Part shown: positions 11,813-21,966 of the stretch, piece after piece
How the letters are laid out: each line of letters begins with the position of its first letter
How positions within the stretch are numbered: the first letter of the stretch is position 1
Source: Calliopum simillimum
Taxonomy: Eukaryota; Arthropoda; Insecta; Diptera; Lauxaniidae
Length of the DNA: 64,000 nucleotides
Reading direction: 5' to 3'
Assembly: GCA_951812925.1 (NCBI GenBank)
Contig: OX638370.1
Coordinates: 81,760,004-81,824,003, forward strand
Notes under the pieces: generated by a model
What the model was told of the DNA's origin: nothing
Seen by the model: only the letters and a program-made list of their open reading frames with translations
Database searches by the model: none
Made by a program: the position numbers and the translations under genes

Positions 11813-12457
11813 GGCGTTAGGAAATAACGCCCAAGGAAATAACGCCCAAAAAAAAAACGAAATAACGCCCAAATTATTTTCATATAAATTTGGGCGATAA
11901 TCATTTTGGAAATAACGCCCAAAAATTTGGGCTTTATTTCGTTTTTTTTGGGCGTTATTTTCTTTAAAAAAAAAAACGAAATAACGCCCAAAAAACAAAA
12001 TGACGTAATAACGCCCAAAATAAAAAACGAAATAACGCCCAAAAAATATGAAATAACGCCCAAAATCAAAAACGAAATAACGCCCGAATTATTTTCATTT
12101 AAATTTGGGCGATAATCATTTTGGAAATAACGCCCAAAATTTATTTGTATGAAAATAATTTGGGCGTTATTTCGTTTTTAGTTTTTGGGCGTTATTTCAT
12201 TTTTTAAAAATAAAACGAAATAACGCCCAAAAAAACGAAATAAAGCCCAAATTTTTGGGCGTTATTTCCGAAATGATTATCGCCCAAATTTATATGAAAA
12301 TAATTTGGGCGTTATTTCGTTTTTGTTTTTGGGCGTTATTTCATATTTTTTGGGCGTTATTTCGTTTTTCTTTTGGGCGTTATTACGTCATTTTATTTTT
12401 GGGCGTTATTTCGTTTTTTTTTGGGCGTTATTACCTTGGGCGTTATTTCCTAACGCC
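11813..12457. mobile_element. Mutator-like palindromic element, copy B
   Basis: Perfect 9-bp duplication TTGTTTATA at 11804-11812 and 12458-12466. Ends GGCGTTAGGAAATAACGCCC and its inverse. The 645-bp body is a chain of more than 20 GGGCGTTATTTCG units, reversed about the middle. It also has AAATTTGGGCGATAATCATT-type blocks in both orientations. All open frames across it are translations of this repeat. Confidence 0.92.
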
Positions 12458-12654
12458 TTGTTTATATTTATATATATTTTAGTTACTTTTTTTCTGTGTT
12501 AACTATTCGATAAAAAAATTTTTTATATAGTATTGACATACATAGAAGTTGGTCCCTCAATTAAGACTATCTCTGCTCAGTTTTTCTTATTCTAACTGGA
12601 AATTTTTGAAGTATTGAGTGAAAAGAGAACTGAAAGTGAAGAGTGGACACGGTG

Positions 12655-13094
12655 AGCTTGAAGAGGGGGAAAGGGGAGCTAAAATGGATCCAAAACCGGC
12701 TAATGCAGAAAGTTTCTATATTGTTTCTAGATTAAAAAAATGTTAAATGTTCCATATTCAAGCCATATAGCTTCAAAATATAGCAAAAACGGTATTTTTC
12801 CTTGTTTAGGCTAAGATATCTCAGAAACGGTATAAGATACAGCAATTTTAAGGCCGGATTCGGATTCAGCATTGCAAAATACATTAAATGTACTTATTTT
12901 TATATATGTTTGTTCGGTTTTTTTTTTCTTCATTTTTTTAATTTTATGTAGGATATGTATTTTTGCGATATTTCCCGAAGACGAGCAGCTAGGATTTTAA
13001 TTTTAACATTTTTTTAATCTAGAAACAATATAGAAATTTTCTGCATAAGCCGGTTTTGGATCCATTTTAGCTCCACTTTCCCCCTCTTCAAGCT
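12655..13094. mobile_element. 440-bp MITE with about 90-bp inverted ends
   Basis: Left end AGCTTGAAGAGGGGGAAAGG runs about 90 bp and returns inverted, ending TTTCCCCCTCTTCAAGCT at 13094. The centre contains GGCCGGATTCGGATTCAGCA, also found near 23415 and 55478. Target duplication not resolved. Confidence 0.78.
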
Positions 13095-13339
13095 GTATTT
13101 TTTTATAAAAAAGTTTAAAAATTTTGTAAAGAATGCAAGTGTATGTCTTTCTCCGCGTAAGATTTGTTTTTGTATTACTAAATGCATTATTTTATCTTAT
13201 TAAGTCGATAACTAATTAGAAGGGCTCTCCAACAGTTTCAACTTTTTCCAAAATAATTGCTGTTTTCATCGTGATATTACAGTTTTTGCAACATTTTGTC
13301 ATTCTCCGTTTAATGATTCGCAACCTGGTTTTTTTTTAT

Positions 13340-13447
13340 TAGTTTTGCTTAAGCCATATATTTAATAAATAAAGATTAAAATTAAGTCTTAAAACACTTA
13401 AATAATCTTTTAAAAATCCAACATAAGGTTGCCACCTGGTTATTTTC
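13340..13447. repeat. dispersed GGTTGCCACC repeat, left part (BEL insertion target)
   Basis: The stretch AAAATCCAACATAAGGTTGC up to the 5' LTR resembles the reverse complement of 22915-23035 and shorter matches near 22770, 62970 and 63080. The BEL element cut one copy of this AT-rich family. Confidence 0.7.
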
Positions 13448-13860
13448 TGTTCATGCCAGATGGTTACACTAATCTGTTAATTAACATTAAGCCAAACGTC
13501 AAGATACGGCAATCTTTTTATCCGTTTTTAAGCCGTACATATTACAATGTTGGCAATTATTTTTCCTAAAAATAAAAAATAAGCCTTTTGATCTAAATCT
13601 CAAAATTGACCTTAGTCACTTTGCGGCATAGATTCAAGGCGTTAAGTTCTCCATAATCAACGTAAGTTACAAACTAATAAAGTGAAATATTCCATACCCT
13701 AAATCGCTTCTTTTATTTCCAACATATAAAATCTCAATTTCTTCCGAGTTTGAGATTTTATTTCATTTCAGCTTTGATTGAGAAACTAACTATATTTCCA
13801 TTTCCATCGGCCTCTTCATCCACTGGATTTCTCCTTGTTAACAAAGTTCACAAATTCACA
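13448..13860 (+). repeat. BEL/Pao 5' LTR
   Basis: 413 bp, TG...CA. Contains AATAAAG (about 13676) as a possible polyadenylation signal and TATAAAA (13725-13731) as a possible TATA box. The latter lies in a perfect 11-bp stem, TAAAATCTCAA (13727-13737) and TTGAGATTTTA (13750-13760), with a 12-nt loop. Confidence 0.96.
13727..13760 (+). promoter_or_regulatory. LTR hairpin overlapping the TATA-like box
   Basis: Perfect 11-bp inverted repeat with a 12-nt loop; the same structure is in the 3' LTR. It may fold in the RNA if transcription starts upstream. Whether it has a function is inference. Confidence 0.6.
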
Positions 13861-13861
13861 T

Positions 13862-13882
13862 TGGTCCAATTCGAGCCGGATT
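13862..13882 (+). promoter_or_regulatory. primer binding site, tRNA-Tyr-like with two extra bases
   Basis: Directly after the LTR: TGGTCC-AA-TTCGAGCCGGATT. Without the AA it is complementary to the 3' end of fly tRNA-Tyr as I know it (ending GGCTCGAAGGACCA). The two inserted bases would be bulged, or they reflect a different isoacceptor. Confidence 0.7.
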
Positions 13883-15796
13883 GAATGAAGAGGAAATCTT
13901 TAAAAAACTAGTTTCTGCAGTCAAAACTCCAATTCGACATCTCCGTTTAGCTATCAAAAGCGATATCCAGCTCTCTTCAGCTTACTCTCCAAGAAACGCT
14001 TGTCCGAATAATCTTCGAAAGGTACGTTTGCATTTATTTCTTTATGTAAGTTAGTTCTTGAGAGACTTTGCGTAGGGTCAGTGCATCGCGCGTATTTTAT
14101 TCGTTCGGAAAAGAAGAACATTATTACGTAAAAAATATAAAAAAATCGCGGTTATAAAGGCAAAAATAAATTCAAAGTGAAAAATTTGAGGAAAAAAAAA
14201 ACAAGTTTAATCAATTCGCGCGGCAAAATTCCAAAAAGAAAAACAGCCATTTTAGCAGGGAAAACCGGCCAGCAGACAAATTTGTAGTGCTAAGGTAATT
14301 AGCAAATTTCAATTGTAAAATTTTAAGTTAAAAAGTGCGAAAAATCCGGGTTAAATACGAAAAATCAAGTGTGTTAGTTTGAAAAATTTGTTTAAAAAAC
14401 AACAAAAAAAAACCAAGAAAAAAAATCTTTAAATCAAAAAATAGTAAAATATCAAATCAAATTAAAAAATATGTAAATATAACATTTTTCGTATATAGCT
14501 GCATTTTTCCCGCTAAAATTGTCGAACATATAGGTATACATATTTATATGCATATGTATATATACATACATACTTACATAGCACATATAAAATATATTGC
14601 CATTTTACCGCGTCAATTCATATACATAATAGTAGTGTCCGAAAAGTTTTTAGACACAGTGTAAACAGTGTATGTTCTCAACATTGTTTTCAGCAACATT
14701 TTTGCAATATCATTTTTTCGCAACATTTCTCTTTGTTTCCAAAACTAATTTTCGAAATTTGTTTAGTCTGCGCTCTCCCGCAGCTTTTCACTCTTTCGTA
14801 GGTTTTTTATGCAAACGTGTTTCAGCATCGCTGTTCCAAAGCTTTGCCGTGAAATTACTTTTTTTTTCAAATCGGTTTTGTTCCTATATTCCATTTTCAT
14901 TTTGTATCTTTAAGTTCATTGAACTTTTTTACATAGAATTCTTTTTTATCTACTTTGTATTCTTTTTGCATGCATTATTATCCTTTTGCAGCCTGGTTAA
15001 AAAATCAAAATTTTAGTTTAACAAAAAAAAAAAAAAAAACTCTTTATTGATACAAAATAATAAAAATTTACAAACTGAAAAGAATAAATCAAAATAAAGT
15101 GATAAAAAAGAAATCTTGTGCAAAAGAAAATTACTCTGTACAGTGGGAAAAAATTTTTTCTATCCAAAAAAAAATTATTCTGAATCAAAAAAAAAAAAAA
15201 TTTTTTATTTGTTGCGTGCACTGAAAAGATCATTTTTCATCAATCTGTATGCATATGTGTGAACTAGATTTTGTTTAAAAGGTGAAGAAAAAATTGTATT
15301 AATTTTTTTTCAATTCGGCTTGTTTCATAAATTCAAAACAAGAAACTCAATTCATATTTAAACAAAATCAGTTAACTATTCTCCTTTACGTGAACACTGA
15401 AACGATCTAAATTGCAATATTTATTAATTGTAAATTGCAAGGATTGTTTTCTGTGATATTATTCGTTGAATTCTTTCTATCAGTATCGCGATAATTAAAA
15501 TTTCGTTCTCGAACATTTTTTTTACAAATTTCGATATAAAGATTTTGTATCCTAGGTTTCAAAAATTTCGTTTTTTTTGAAATTTCCTCGTGTCAATCTT
15601 CCACTATAATATTGACAAAAACTTTGTTTTTCCCTTGGTCTTTTATCCTTTGGCTTAAAAGAATTTCTGGTTCTAGTTTTTTTTTTCAATTAAAATATTA
15701 TCGATATTTTCAAATCTTCAATTTAAAGAGGATTTGCTTCCATTTCCAAATCTTGTTCTGTGTCGTATTTAAGTCGATAAGTTCCTTTTTATAAGA
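13883..15796 (+). other. BEL/Pao 5' leader (about 1.9 kb)
   Basis: Very long AT-rich leader with T-rich and A-rich blocks. A good splice donor, AAAG|GTACGT, lies at 14021-14023 and another (TAT|GTAAGT) near 14045. A Phe-rich 114-codon frame at 14672-15016 looks like read-through of T-rich sequence. The leader is a natural place for a splice donor serving the downstream ORF. Confidence 0.65.
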
Positions 15797-18700
15797 ATGT
15801 CTGAACTCGACAACTTTATACTTTTGACCGACACTTTAGTCGAGTTCGAAGCTAAATTTACGGAAATGCCAGTTGCAGAGTTTTCCACGTTCACTCTGGA
15901 TGTTCACAGAGAAGAGTTGAGATCTATCTGGGACAATGTTAAAACTGCATACAGTTCCTGCCTTCGAGAGATAGCTAATGCTGCTCATGCTGATGATGAT
16001 GAAGCAAACATCGAGTCCATTAAAAACCGATATCATAAATGTTACGCAACCTATGTCCGTAACCTAGGGAAAATTGGTGAATTTGTCCAACAACTCACTG
16101 CAGCAGCAACCTCACCAGTCGAAGTCAGACACTTAGAAAATTCAAGTAGTAATTTTCGCTTGCCGCCCTGTGACATGGACATATTCAACGGTGACTATCT
16201 TTCTTGGCCATCATTCCGTGATATGTTCACCGCCATCTACATGAATAACTCCAGGCTGAGTCTTGTTGAAAAGCTGTTTCATTTAAACCAAAAGACGAGG
16301 GGTGAAGCACGAGATATTGTCAAAAAGGCACCACTTACCAACGATGGATTTCTTTTGGCCTGGAAAAACCTTCAAGACAGATTCGAAAATAAAAGAATCC
16401 TGGTGAATAGTCAGCTTAGAATTTTGTTTAACCTTAGTCCCGTAACATCTGAATCAGGTACTTCACTTAAAAAGCTGCAGCGCGATATACAAAGTTGTAT
16501 ATCCGCACTGGAGTTATACAAAATCAATATTGCAAACTGGGGTCCTATCTTTGTGTTCTTATGTTCAAGTCGTTTACCTGATGCAACGTTGGCTCTTTGG
16601 GAGCAGTCACTACAAAACAAGACTGCTATACCGTCCTGGGAAGATCTTGATTCATTTTTAACTAGCAGATACCAGACGCTTGAAACCGTATCTGATATCA
16701 AGTGTATAATTAATTCCAAGCCCACCATTTCACAAAAACAAAATACTTCTAATCCTAGTTCCAGCATCCGAGGCTCAGTGAAAAAAGTTAGTACATATCA
16801 TGCTAACACAATGATTCCAACGTGCAAAATTTGTTCTAAAGAACAACATACTATCCGTAACTGTCCACAATTCTTGAAAATGACCACTAATGAGCGAATG
16901 GTTTCAATCAAAAAGTTTGGGCTATGCCTTAATTGTTTTGCGCGAGCACATTCTGTTAAAGATTGTAAAAGTGTACATAATTGCTTTAAATGCAACAAGA
17001 GGCACAACACTTTATTACATCATGAGACCGTTGAGCCAAATTCCACTTCTTTGAATCCAATTTCACATCCTAATAAACCAAATTCAAGTGCTCATAGATC
17101 TCATGCGGTTCAAATACAGTCCACTGAATCCGTTAATGTGTCTGATACAGTGCAAACATGTTTTGCATCAAGCTCCAAAAGTGTTCTTTTAGGCACTGCA
17201 ATAGTACATGTATGCAATTTAGGCATGACATATTCCGCTCGTGCTTTGATCGATCCGGGTTCTGAAGCAACCTTCGTTTCAGAAAAGCTATTTAAACTTC
17301 TTAAGCTTCCTTCGCGTTCTATTCAAGCTCAAGTATCTGGGTTAAATAATGCAATTTCTGCGAAAACACAAAAAATGTGTACATTTGTTCTTCGATCTCC
17401 AGTAAATGCTGCTATTCAAATCGAAACATCAGCATTAGTTCTACCCCATCTCACAGGCAATCTTCCTACACGTAACGTCGATTCCGCAATAATCAAAAAT
17501 CTTCCGAACATAAAATTAGCAGATATAGATTTCTATAGAAGTTCACATATCGATCTTTTGATTGGCGGCGATCTTCTTCCTATAATTATGCTCGACGGTA
17601 TAAAACGTGAAGTTTGTGGTTCATTAATAGCTCAAGAAACCATCTTTGGATGGATTTTGACGGGTCCTATCATGAACACAATATCTTCTTCAGCCACTTA
17701 TGTTTCGTATTTCAATGAAATATCGTTGAATGACGATATTTCTCGTTTTTGGGAGGTGGAGGATCTTCCACAAAAACGTCCCATTACTCCTTCCGAACGT
17801 TTTTGCGAAGAATTGTTTGTTAAAACGACTACAAGAGACCAAAATGGAAGATATGTAGTTTCACTTCCATTCAAAGAGGGGTATCCTGAAAATCTTAAAA
17901 TTGGTCATTCTCGTGCAATCGCAAATGCACAATTCATAAGAAACGAGATACGACTTTGCAAAAACCCAGAATTCAAAGTACAATATGATAATGTCATTCG
18001 GGAATATATCGATTTGAATCACGTAAAACCTGTTTCTCCTCCGTTGTATTCTCATTTTCCTAATAATTATTACTTGCCTCACCATGCTGTAGTAAAGCCT
18101 GATAGGACCACTACAAAAATACGCGTAGTGTTCAACGCGTCAAGCCCTTCTTCCAATGGTGTAAGCTTAAATGATATCTTACACATTGGACCTGTATTAC
18201 AATCAGATCTCACACTCTTAATTCTAAAATGGCGTTTCTATCGTTTTGTGTTCAACAGCGATATCGAGAAAATGTATCGTCAAATTTTAGTGGATCCAGG
18301 TCATTCTCCATTTCAAAGGCTTTTATTTCGTGACTCACCACAGGAAAATATTCGTGACTATGAGCTCTTAACTGTGACTTTTGGGGTAAACTGCGCTCCA
18401 TACTTAGCCATCCGAACTCTCCTACAACTGGCCGAAGACGTTCGTGAATCTTATCCATTAGCGAGTGACATTTTACTTAATTCGATGTACGTTGACGATG
18501 CACTAGCAGGAAGCCACGATGTCTCCACTGCCATTAAGGCTCGCGATGAGCTTATTGCTGCTCTTGGATCAGCAGGATTCTCATTACGGAAATGGACTGC
18601 TAATTCCACTGACATCCTTAAAGGTCTTCCTCGCGAACATCTTTTAAATGAAGATTTTCTACAACTAGATGATTGCAGCAATGCCAAAACTTTAGGTATC

Positions 18701-21049
18701 AGATGGAACGCAAAATCTGATGAATTTTATTTCTCAACAAAAGAACTTGAGCTAAAATCTACTTTTACAAAGCGTGAGGTTCTGTCCCAAATTTCAAAAT
18801 TGTTTGATCCAGCTGGTTGGCTTGCCCCTTCTATTGTTTTAGCTAAAATCCTTATGCAACAAATATGGTTGTCGAAAATAGATTGGGACGACGAATTAAA
18901 TGCGAATTGTTTACGAATGTGGCAAAGCTTTCTCAACAATTATCCACACATTAATTCTATAAAAATTCCTCGATGGGTTAACTTTTCTCTAGATGATGCA
19001 GTAGAATTCCATGCATTTTGTGATGCATCGGAAAAAGCTTACGCTGCAACTATTTACATCCGAACTTGCAATACTTCCGGTAACGTTTTTACCACTTTAT
19101 TGACTTCGAAATCCAAAGTGGCACCTGTAAAAACATTATCTATTCCAAGGCTCGAGTTGTGCGGAGCCGTGTTGTTGGCTGAAATGGTAGACGCTATCAT
19201 TCCACAACTTGATGTCAAAAACTATAGTACGTATTTTTGGACAGACTCTACTATTGTGCTTGCTTGGCTTCAAAAGCCGCCATGTCAATGGCAAACCTTT
19301 GTGGCCAATCGAGTTTCTAAAATTGTCCAAAGTGTTGGTCCGGCAAACTGGTTCCATGTGAACTCTCAAGCTAATCCAGCAGATCTTGCGAGTAGGGGAG
19401 TCGCCCCACAAGAACTTATTGGCAACGATCTTTGGTGGCATGGTCCTAATTGGCTCAGACAAGATCCAGTTCATTGGCCAAATTTCAGTGCAAACTCCAA
19501 CCATGACACGGACCTTGAGAAAAAGGGAATAAAATCAAATTTCGTCTTCTTTCAGAAATTCGATGACATCCTTGTACGTTTCTCTTCGTTTACACGTGCA
19601 ATGCGAGTAATTGCTTACATCTATAGATTCTTTCATACATGTCATCCAAAGCATCGTAGTAATTTTAAATACGATTCAGAAGAGATTAGTTCCGCAGAAA
19701 TCAATAGCGTAAAAAATCGTCTTATGATCCTTAGTCAGAAAATTTCCTATCCTCTAGAATATAAAAATCTCACAGATAAGCAACCAATTAAGTCTTCCAG
19801 TAGTTTGCTTAATTTGAATCCTTTTATCGATTCAGACGGAGTTCTTCGCGTTTGTGGCAGATTAATTTCTTCACCTTCTTTGACGTATGATGAACGTCAT
19901 CCAGTTATTCTCCCGTATAACAGCTCTTTTACTCGGCTCCTAATTCAATTTACGCACCAAAACTCCTTCCATGGAGGAAATCAACTCATGCTAAGATTGA
20001 TTCGAATGCAATTTTGGATTCCCAAAGTTAAAAACCTTATTAAAGCAACCATTCATAATTGTAAAATTTGCATTCTCCATAGAAAAACCATCCAAACGCA
20101 ACTGATGGGATCATTGCCATCAGAAAGAACTGTTTTAACGCGTCCTTTTGCACATACTGGCCTGGATTTTGCTGGGCCTTTTGATATAAAAAATTACACA
20201 GGCAGAGCGTGCTTGATAACTAAAGGCTATGTTTGTGTTTTCGTGTGTTTCGCCACTAAGGCAATTCACCTGGAAGCAACAAGCACTCTATCCACTCCTG
20301 CGTTCCTCGCTGCCTTTAATCGTTTTATTTCAAGACGTGGGTGTCCTCTCCACTTATATTCCGACAACGGAAAAACCTTTGTTGGTGCTTCCAAAAGTTT
20401 AGAACGAGACTTTTTTCAGACTTCCAGATCTGCTTTAGTGTCTAACTTTAGTAATTTTCATTTAAATTGGCATTTTATTCCTCCAGCTGCTCCCCACATG
20501 GGGGGTTTGTGGGAAGCTGGCGTCAAAAGTTTTAAGACACATTTTAAAAAGATCGCTGGATCTTTTAAATATACTTTTGAGGAACTCTCAACGTTGCTAG
20601 CTCGAATTGAAGCGTGTCTTAATTCTAGACCTATTTCCGTAATGTCCGAAAATCCTAACGACATCGCTGCTTTGACTCCAGGACATTTTCTTGTCGGCGG
20701 TCCACTCTTAGCACCGATTGAACCCCAAATTCATGATAAGCCGATCACTATTATTCAGAGGTGGCAACGACTTACAGCGCTTCAACAGCACTTTTGCACT
20801 CGTTGGAAAACCGAGTATCTCAAAGAGCTCCATAAACGTAATAAATGGAAAAGTCCTCAAGAAAATGTCGAGGTTGATTCCATTGTTGTGATACGTGACG
20901 AAAACCTTCCCCCACAAGAATGGCGTTTAGGTCGCGTTTCAAAGGTTTACTGCGGTAAAGATAATTTGGTTCGCGTCGCCGATATTATAACTGAGCGCGG
21001 TCCAATTACGCGCCCTATAGTGAAACTGGTTCTCCTCCCAAGAAACTAG
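15797..21049 (+). CDS. BEL/Pao Gag-Pol polyprotein (1750 aa)
   Basis: A single uninterrupted frame. Gag N-terminus, with the DUF1759 region about residues 120-270 (motif LPPCDMDIFNGDYLSWPSF). Three zinc-knuckle-like repeats about 341-410 (CKICSKEQHTIRNC, CLNCFARAHSVKDC, CFKCNKRHNTLLHH). Retropepsin (DUF1758-type) with the active-site motif ALIDPGSEA near 482. Reverse transcriptase with MYVDDALAGS near 896. RNase H with FCDASEKAYAA near 1073 and TDSTIVLAWL near 1148. Integrase with a zinc-binding HHCC region about 1385-1430, catalytic Asp in GLDFAGPF and SDNGKTF and Glu in GGLWEAGVK. C-terminal DUF5641 domain about 1665-1745. It would make particles, copy RNA to cDNA and integrate it. All key residues are present, so it is probably functional. 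Confidence 0.97.
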   Translation: MSELDNFILLTDTLVEFEAKFTEMPVAEFSTFTLDVHREELRSIWDNVKTAYSSCLREIANAAHADDDEANIESIKNRYHKCYATYVRNLGKIGEFVQQLTAAATSPVEVRHLENSSSNFRLPPCDMDIFNGDYLSWPSFRDMFTAIYMNNSRLSLVEKLFHLNQKTRGEARDIVKKAPLTNDGFLLAWKNLQDRFENKRILVNSQLRILFNLSPVTSESGTSLKKLQRDIQSCISALELYKINIANWGPIFVFLCSSRLPDATLALWEQSLQNKTAIPSWEDLDSFLTSRYQTLETVSDIKCIINSKPTISQKQNTSNPSSSIRGSVKKVSTYHANTMIPTCKICSKEQHTIRNCPQFLKMTTNERMVSIKKFGLCLNCFARAHSVKDCKSVHNCFKCNKRHNTLLHHETVEPNSTSLNPISHPNKPNSSAHRSHAVQIQSTESVNVSDTVQTCFASSSKSVLLGTAIVHVCNLGMTYSARALIDPGSEATFVSEKLFKLLKLPSRSIQAQVSGLNNAISAKTQKMCTFVLRSPVNAAIQIETSALVLPHLTGNLPTRNVDSAIIKNLPNIKLADIDFYRSSHIDLLIGGDLLPIIMLDGIKREVCGSLIAQETIFGWILTGPIMNTISSSATYVSYFNEISLNDDISRFWEVEDLPQKRPITPSERFCEELFVKTTTRDQNGRYVVSLPFKEGYPENLKIGHSRAIANAQFIRNEIRLCKNPEFKVQYDNVIREYIDLNHVKPVSPPLYSHFPNNYYLPHHAVVKPDRTTTKIRVVFNASSPSSNGVSLNDILHIGPVLQSDLTLLILKWRFYRFVFNSDIEKMYRQILVDPGHSPFQRLLFRDSPQENIRDYELLTVTFGVNCAPYLAIRTLLQLAEDVRESYPLASDILLNSMYVDDALAGSHDVSTAIKARDELIAALGSAGFSLRKWTANSTDILKGLPREHLLNEDFLQLDDCSNAKTLGIRWNAKSDEFYFSTKELELKSTFTKREVLSQISKLFDPAGWLAPSIVLAKILMQQIWLSKIDWDDELNANCLRMWQSFLNNYPHINSIKIPRWVNFSLDDAVEFHAFCDASEKAYAATIYIRTCNTSGNVFTTLLTSKSKVAPVKTLSIPRLELCGAVLLAEMVDAIIPQLDVKNYSTYFWTDSTIVLAWLQKPPCQWQTFVANRVSKIVQSVGPANWFHVNSQANPADLASRGVAPQELIGNDLWWHGPNWLRQDPVHWPNFSANSNHDTDLEKKGIKSNFVFFQKFDDILVRFSSFTRAMRVIAYIYRFFHTCHPKHRSNFKYDSEEISSAEINSVKNRLMILSQKISYPLEYKNLTDKQPIKSSSSLLNLNPFIDSDGVLRVCGRLISSPSLTYDERHPVILPYNSSFTRLLIQFTHQNSFHGGNQLMLRLIRMQFWIPKVKNLIKATIHNCKICILHRKTIQTQLMGSLPSERTVLTRPFAHTGLDFAGPFDIKNYTGRACLITKGYVCVFVCFATKAIHLEATSTLSTPAFLAAFNRFISRRGCPLHLYSDNGKTFVGASKSLERDFFQTSRSALVSNFSNFHLNWHFIPPAAPHMGGLWEAGVKSFKTHFKKIAGSFKYTFEELSTLLARIEACLNSRPISVMSENPNDIAALTPGHFLVGGPLLAPIEPQIHDKPITIIQRWQRLTALQQHFCTRWKTEYLKELHKRNKWKSPQENVEVDSIVVIRDENLPPQEWRLGRVSKVYCGKDNLVRVADIITERGPITRPIVKLVLLPRN

Positions 21050-21072
21050 TTTACTTTACCTCATTCGAAACC

Positions 21073-21966
21073 ATGCAAAATCTTACTTTTCAACTACTTT
21101 TCAGTTCCTTCAACATGCCACGAATTGTTCAAAATAAGTCCACTCCACGCAGCTCAGTTCAGGACCGTCTTTCTACATGGCGGAACCAAACTAAAGCCAA
21201 AGAAAGATTTCAGTGTCGTCTCTGTCGACAATATCACGCCCTCCGAGCGTGTCCCAAATTTCGTAGCATGAACACGGAACAGAGAATGCGTGCAGTATTA
21301 ATCCATAAATACTGTTCAAACTGCTTGGCACATCAGCACTCAGGAAATTCCTGTCGTAGCAAACTTGGCTGCTACTATTGTAAGCAAAACCACCACACAA
21401 TGCTACATATGAATGAGCGCGTGCAACCCAATGACGAGATTATTTCAACCAGTTCAAGGCCAGCTCGACTAACTACTGTAGCCTCCATAATTTCGCAACA
21501 CGTTGTAGCTATATTTCCTACAATATTGCTAAGAATCCAAATTGGTGTTCAGCTATATAATGCAAGAGCACTTTTAGATCCTTGTGTAGCAAATAGTCGC
21601 ATTTCAGCTAATCTGGTAGAAAACTTGCGCGTACCTGTCACGAAAATGGGTGATGAAAAAATGTGTTCTTTAATTATTCGATCTCATTCTGATCCGCAAG
21701 TTAAAATGGAAGCTACGCTACAAGTCTTCAATCGAATTTCACTGAAGACACCATCTAAATCGTTGAATGCTAGCGTCAAAGAAAATTTTTCAAATATGAT
21801 ACTAGCGGATCCAAATTTTGATAGATGCGCCGCCATATCCTTGGTATTAGGTGCAGACTTATATCAAAAAATAATTCGGCCTGGAGTCATTCCAAGTTCA
21901 GGTGGTCTTCCAGTTGCTCAGAATACCATATTTGGTTGGATCTTATCCGGATCCTGCTCAGTATAG
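21073..21966 (+). CDS. BEL/Pao second ORF: duplicate zinc-knuckle plus retropepsin-like protein
   Basis: Intact 297-codon frame after pol in a different frame. If the acceptor at 21104 is used, the likely start is the second Met at 21115 (MPRIVQNKS, 283 aa). It has zinc-knuckle motifs (CRLCRQYHALRAC, CSNCLAHQHSGNSC, CYYCKQNHHTMLH) and then a retropepsin-like domain. Both align with the element's own gag-pol in order: compare CPKFRSMNTEQRM with CPQFLKMTTNERM, and AQNTIFGWILSGS with AQETIFGWILTGP. The active-site triplet is DPC where gag-pol has DPG, so it is probably not a working protease. It has no reverse transcriptase, integrase or membrane segment. It occupies the place where other elements have env. 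Role unknown; interference with or chaperoning of the main Gag is an inference. Confidence 0.85.
   Translation: MQNLTFQLLFSSFNMPRIVQNKSTPRSSVQDRLSTWRNQTKAKERFQCRLCRQYHALRACPKFRSMNTEQRMRAVLIHKYCSNCLAHQHSGNSCRSKLGCYYCKQNHHTMLHMNERVQPNDEIISTSSRPARLTTVASIISQHVVAIFPTILLRIQIGVQLYNARALLDPCVANSRISANLVENLRVPVTKMGDEKMCSLIIRSHSDPQVKMEATLQVFNRISLKTPSKSLNASVKENFSNMILADPNFDRCAAISLVLGADLYQKIIRPGVIPSSGGLPVAQNTIFGWILSGSCSV
21103..21104 (+). promoter_or_regulatory. putative splice acceptor for the second BEL ORF
   Basis: A pyrimidine-rich tract TTTTCAACTACTTTTCAG ends in AG at 21103-21104. It lies 11 nt before the ATG at 21115 and 54 nt after the pol stop. Position and quality match the acceptors used for subgenomic env-type messages in other LTR elements. 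Not proven here. Confidence 0.55.

Noticed and set aside
11711..12502. Several overlapping 65-95-codon frames on both strands rich in GVISFF and NEITPK
   Set aside because: They are translations of the GGGCGTTATTTCG repeat in different frames.
14672..15016. 114-codon Phe-rich frame in the BEL leader as a separate protein
   Set aside because: It reads through T-rich sequence and has no domain. Its composition is explained by the base content.
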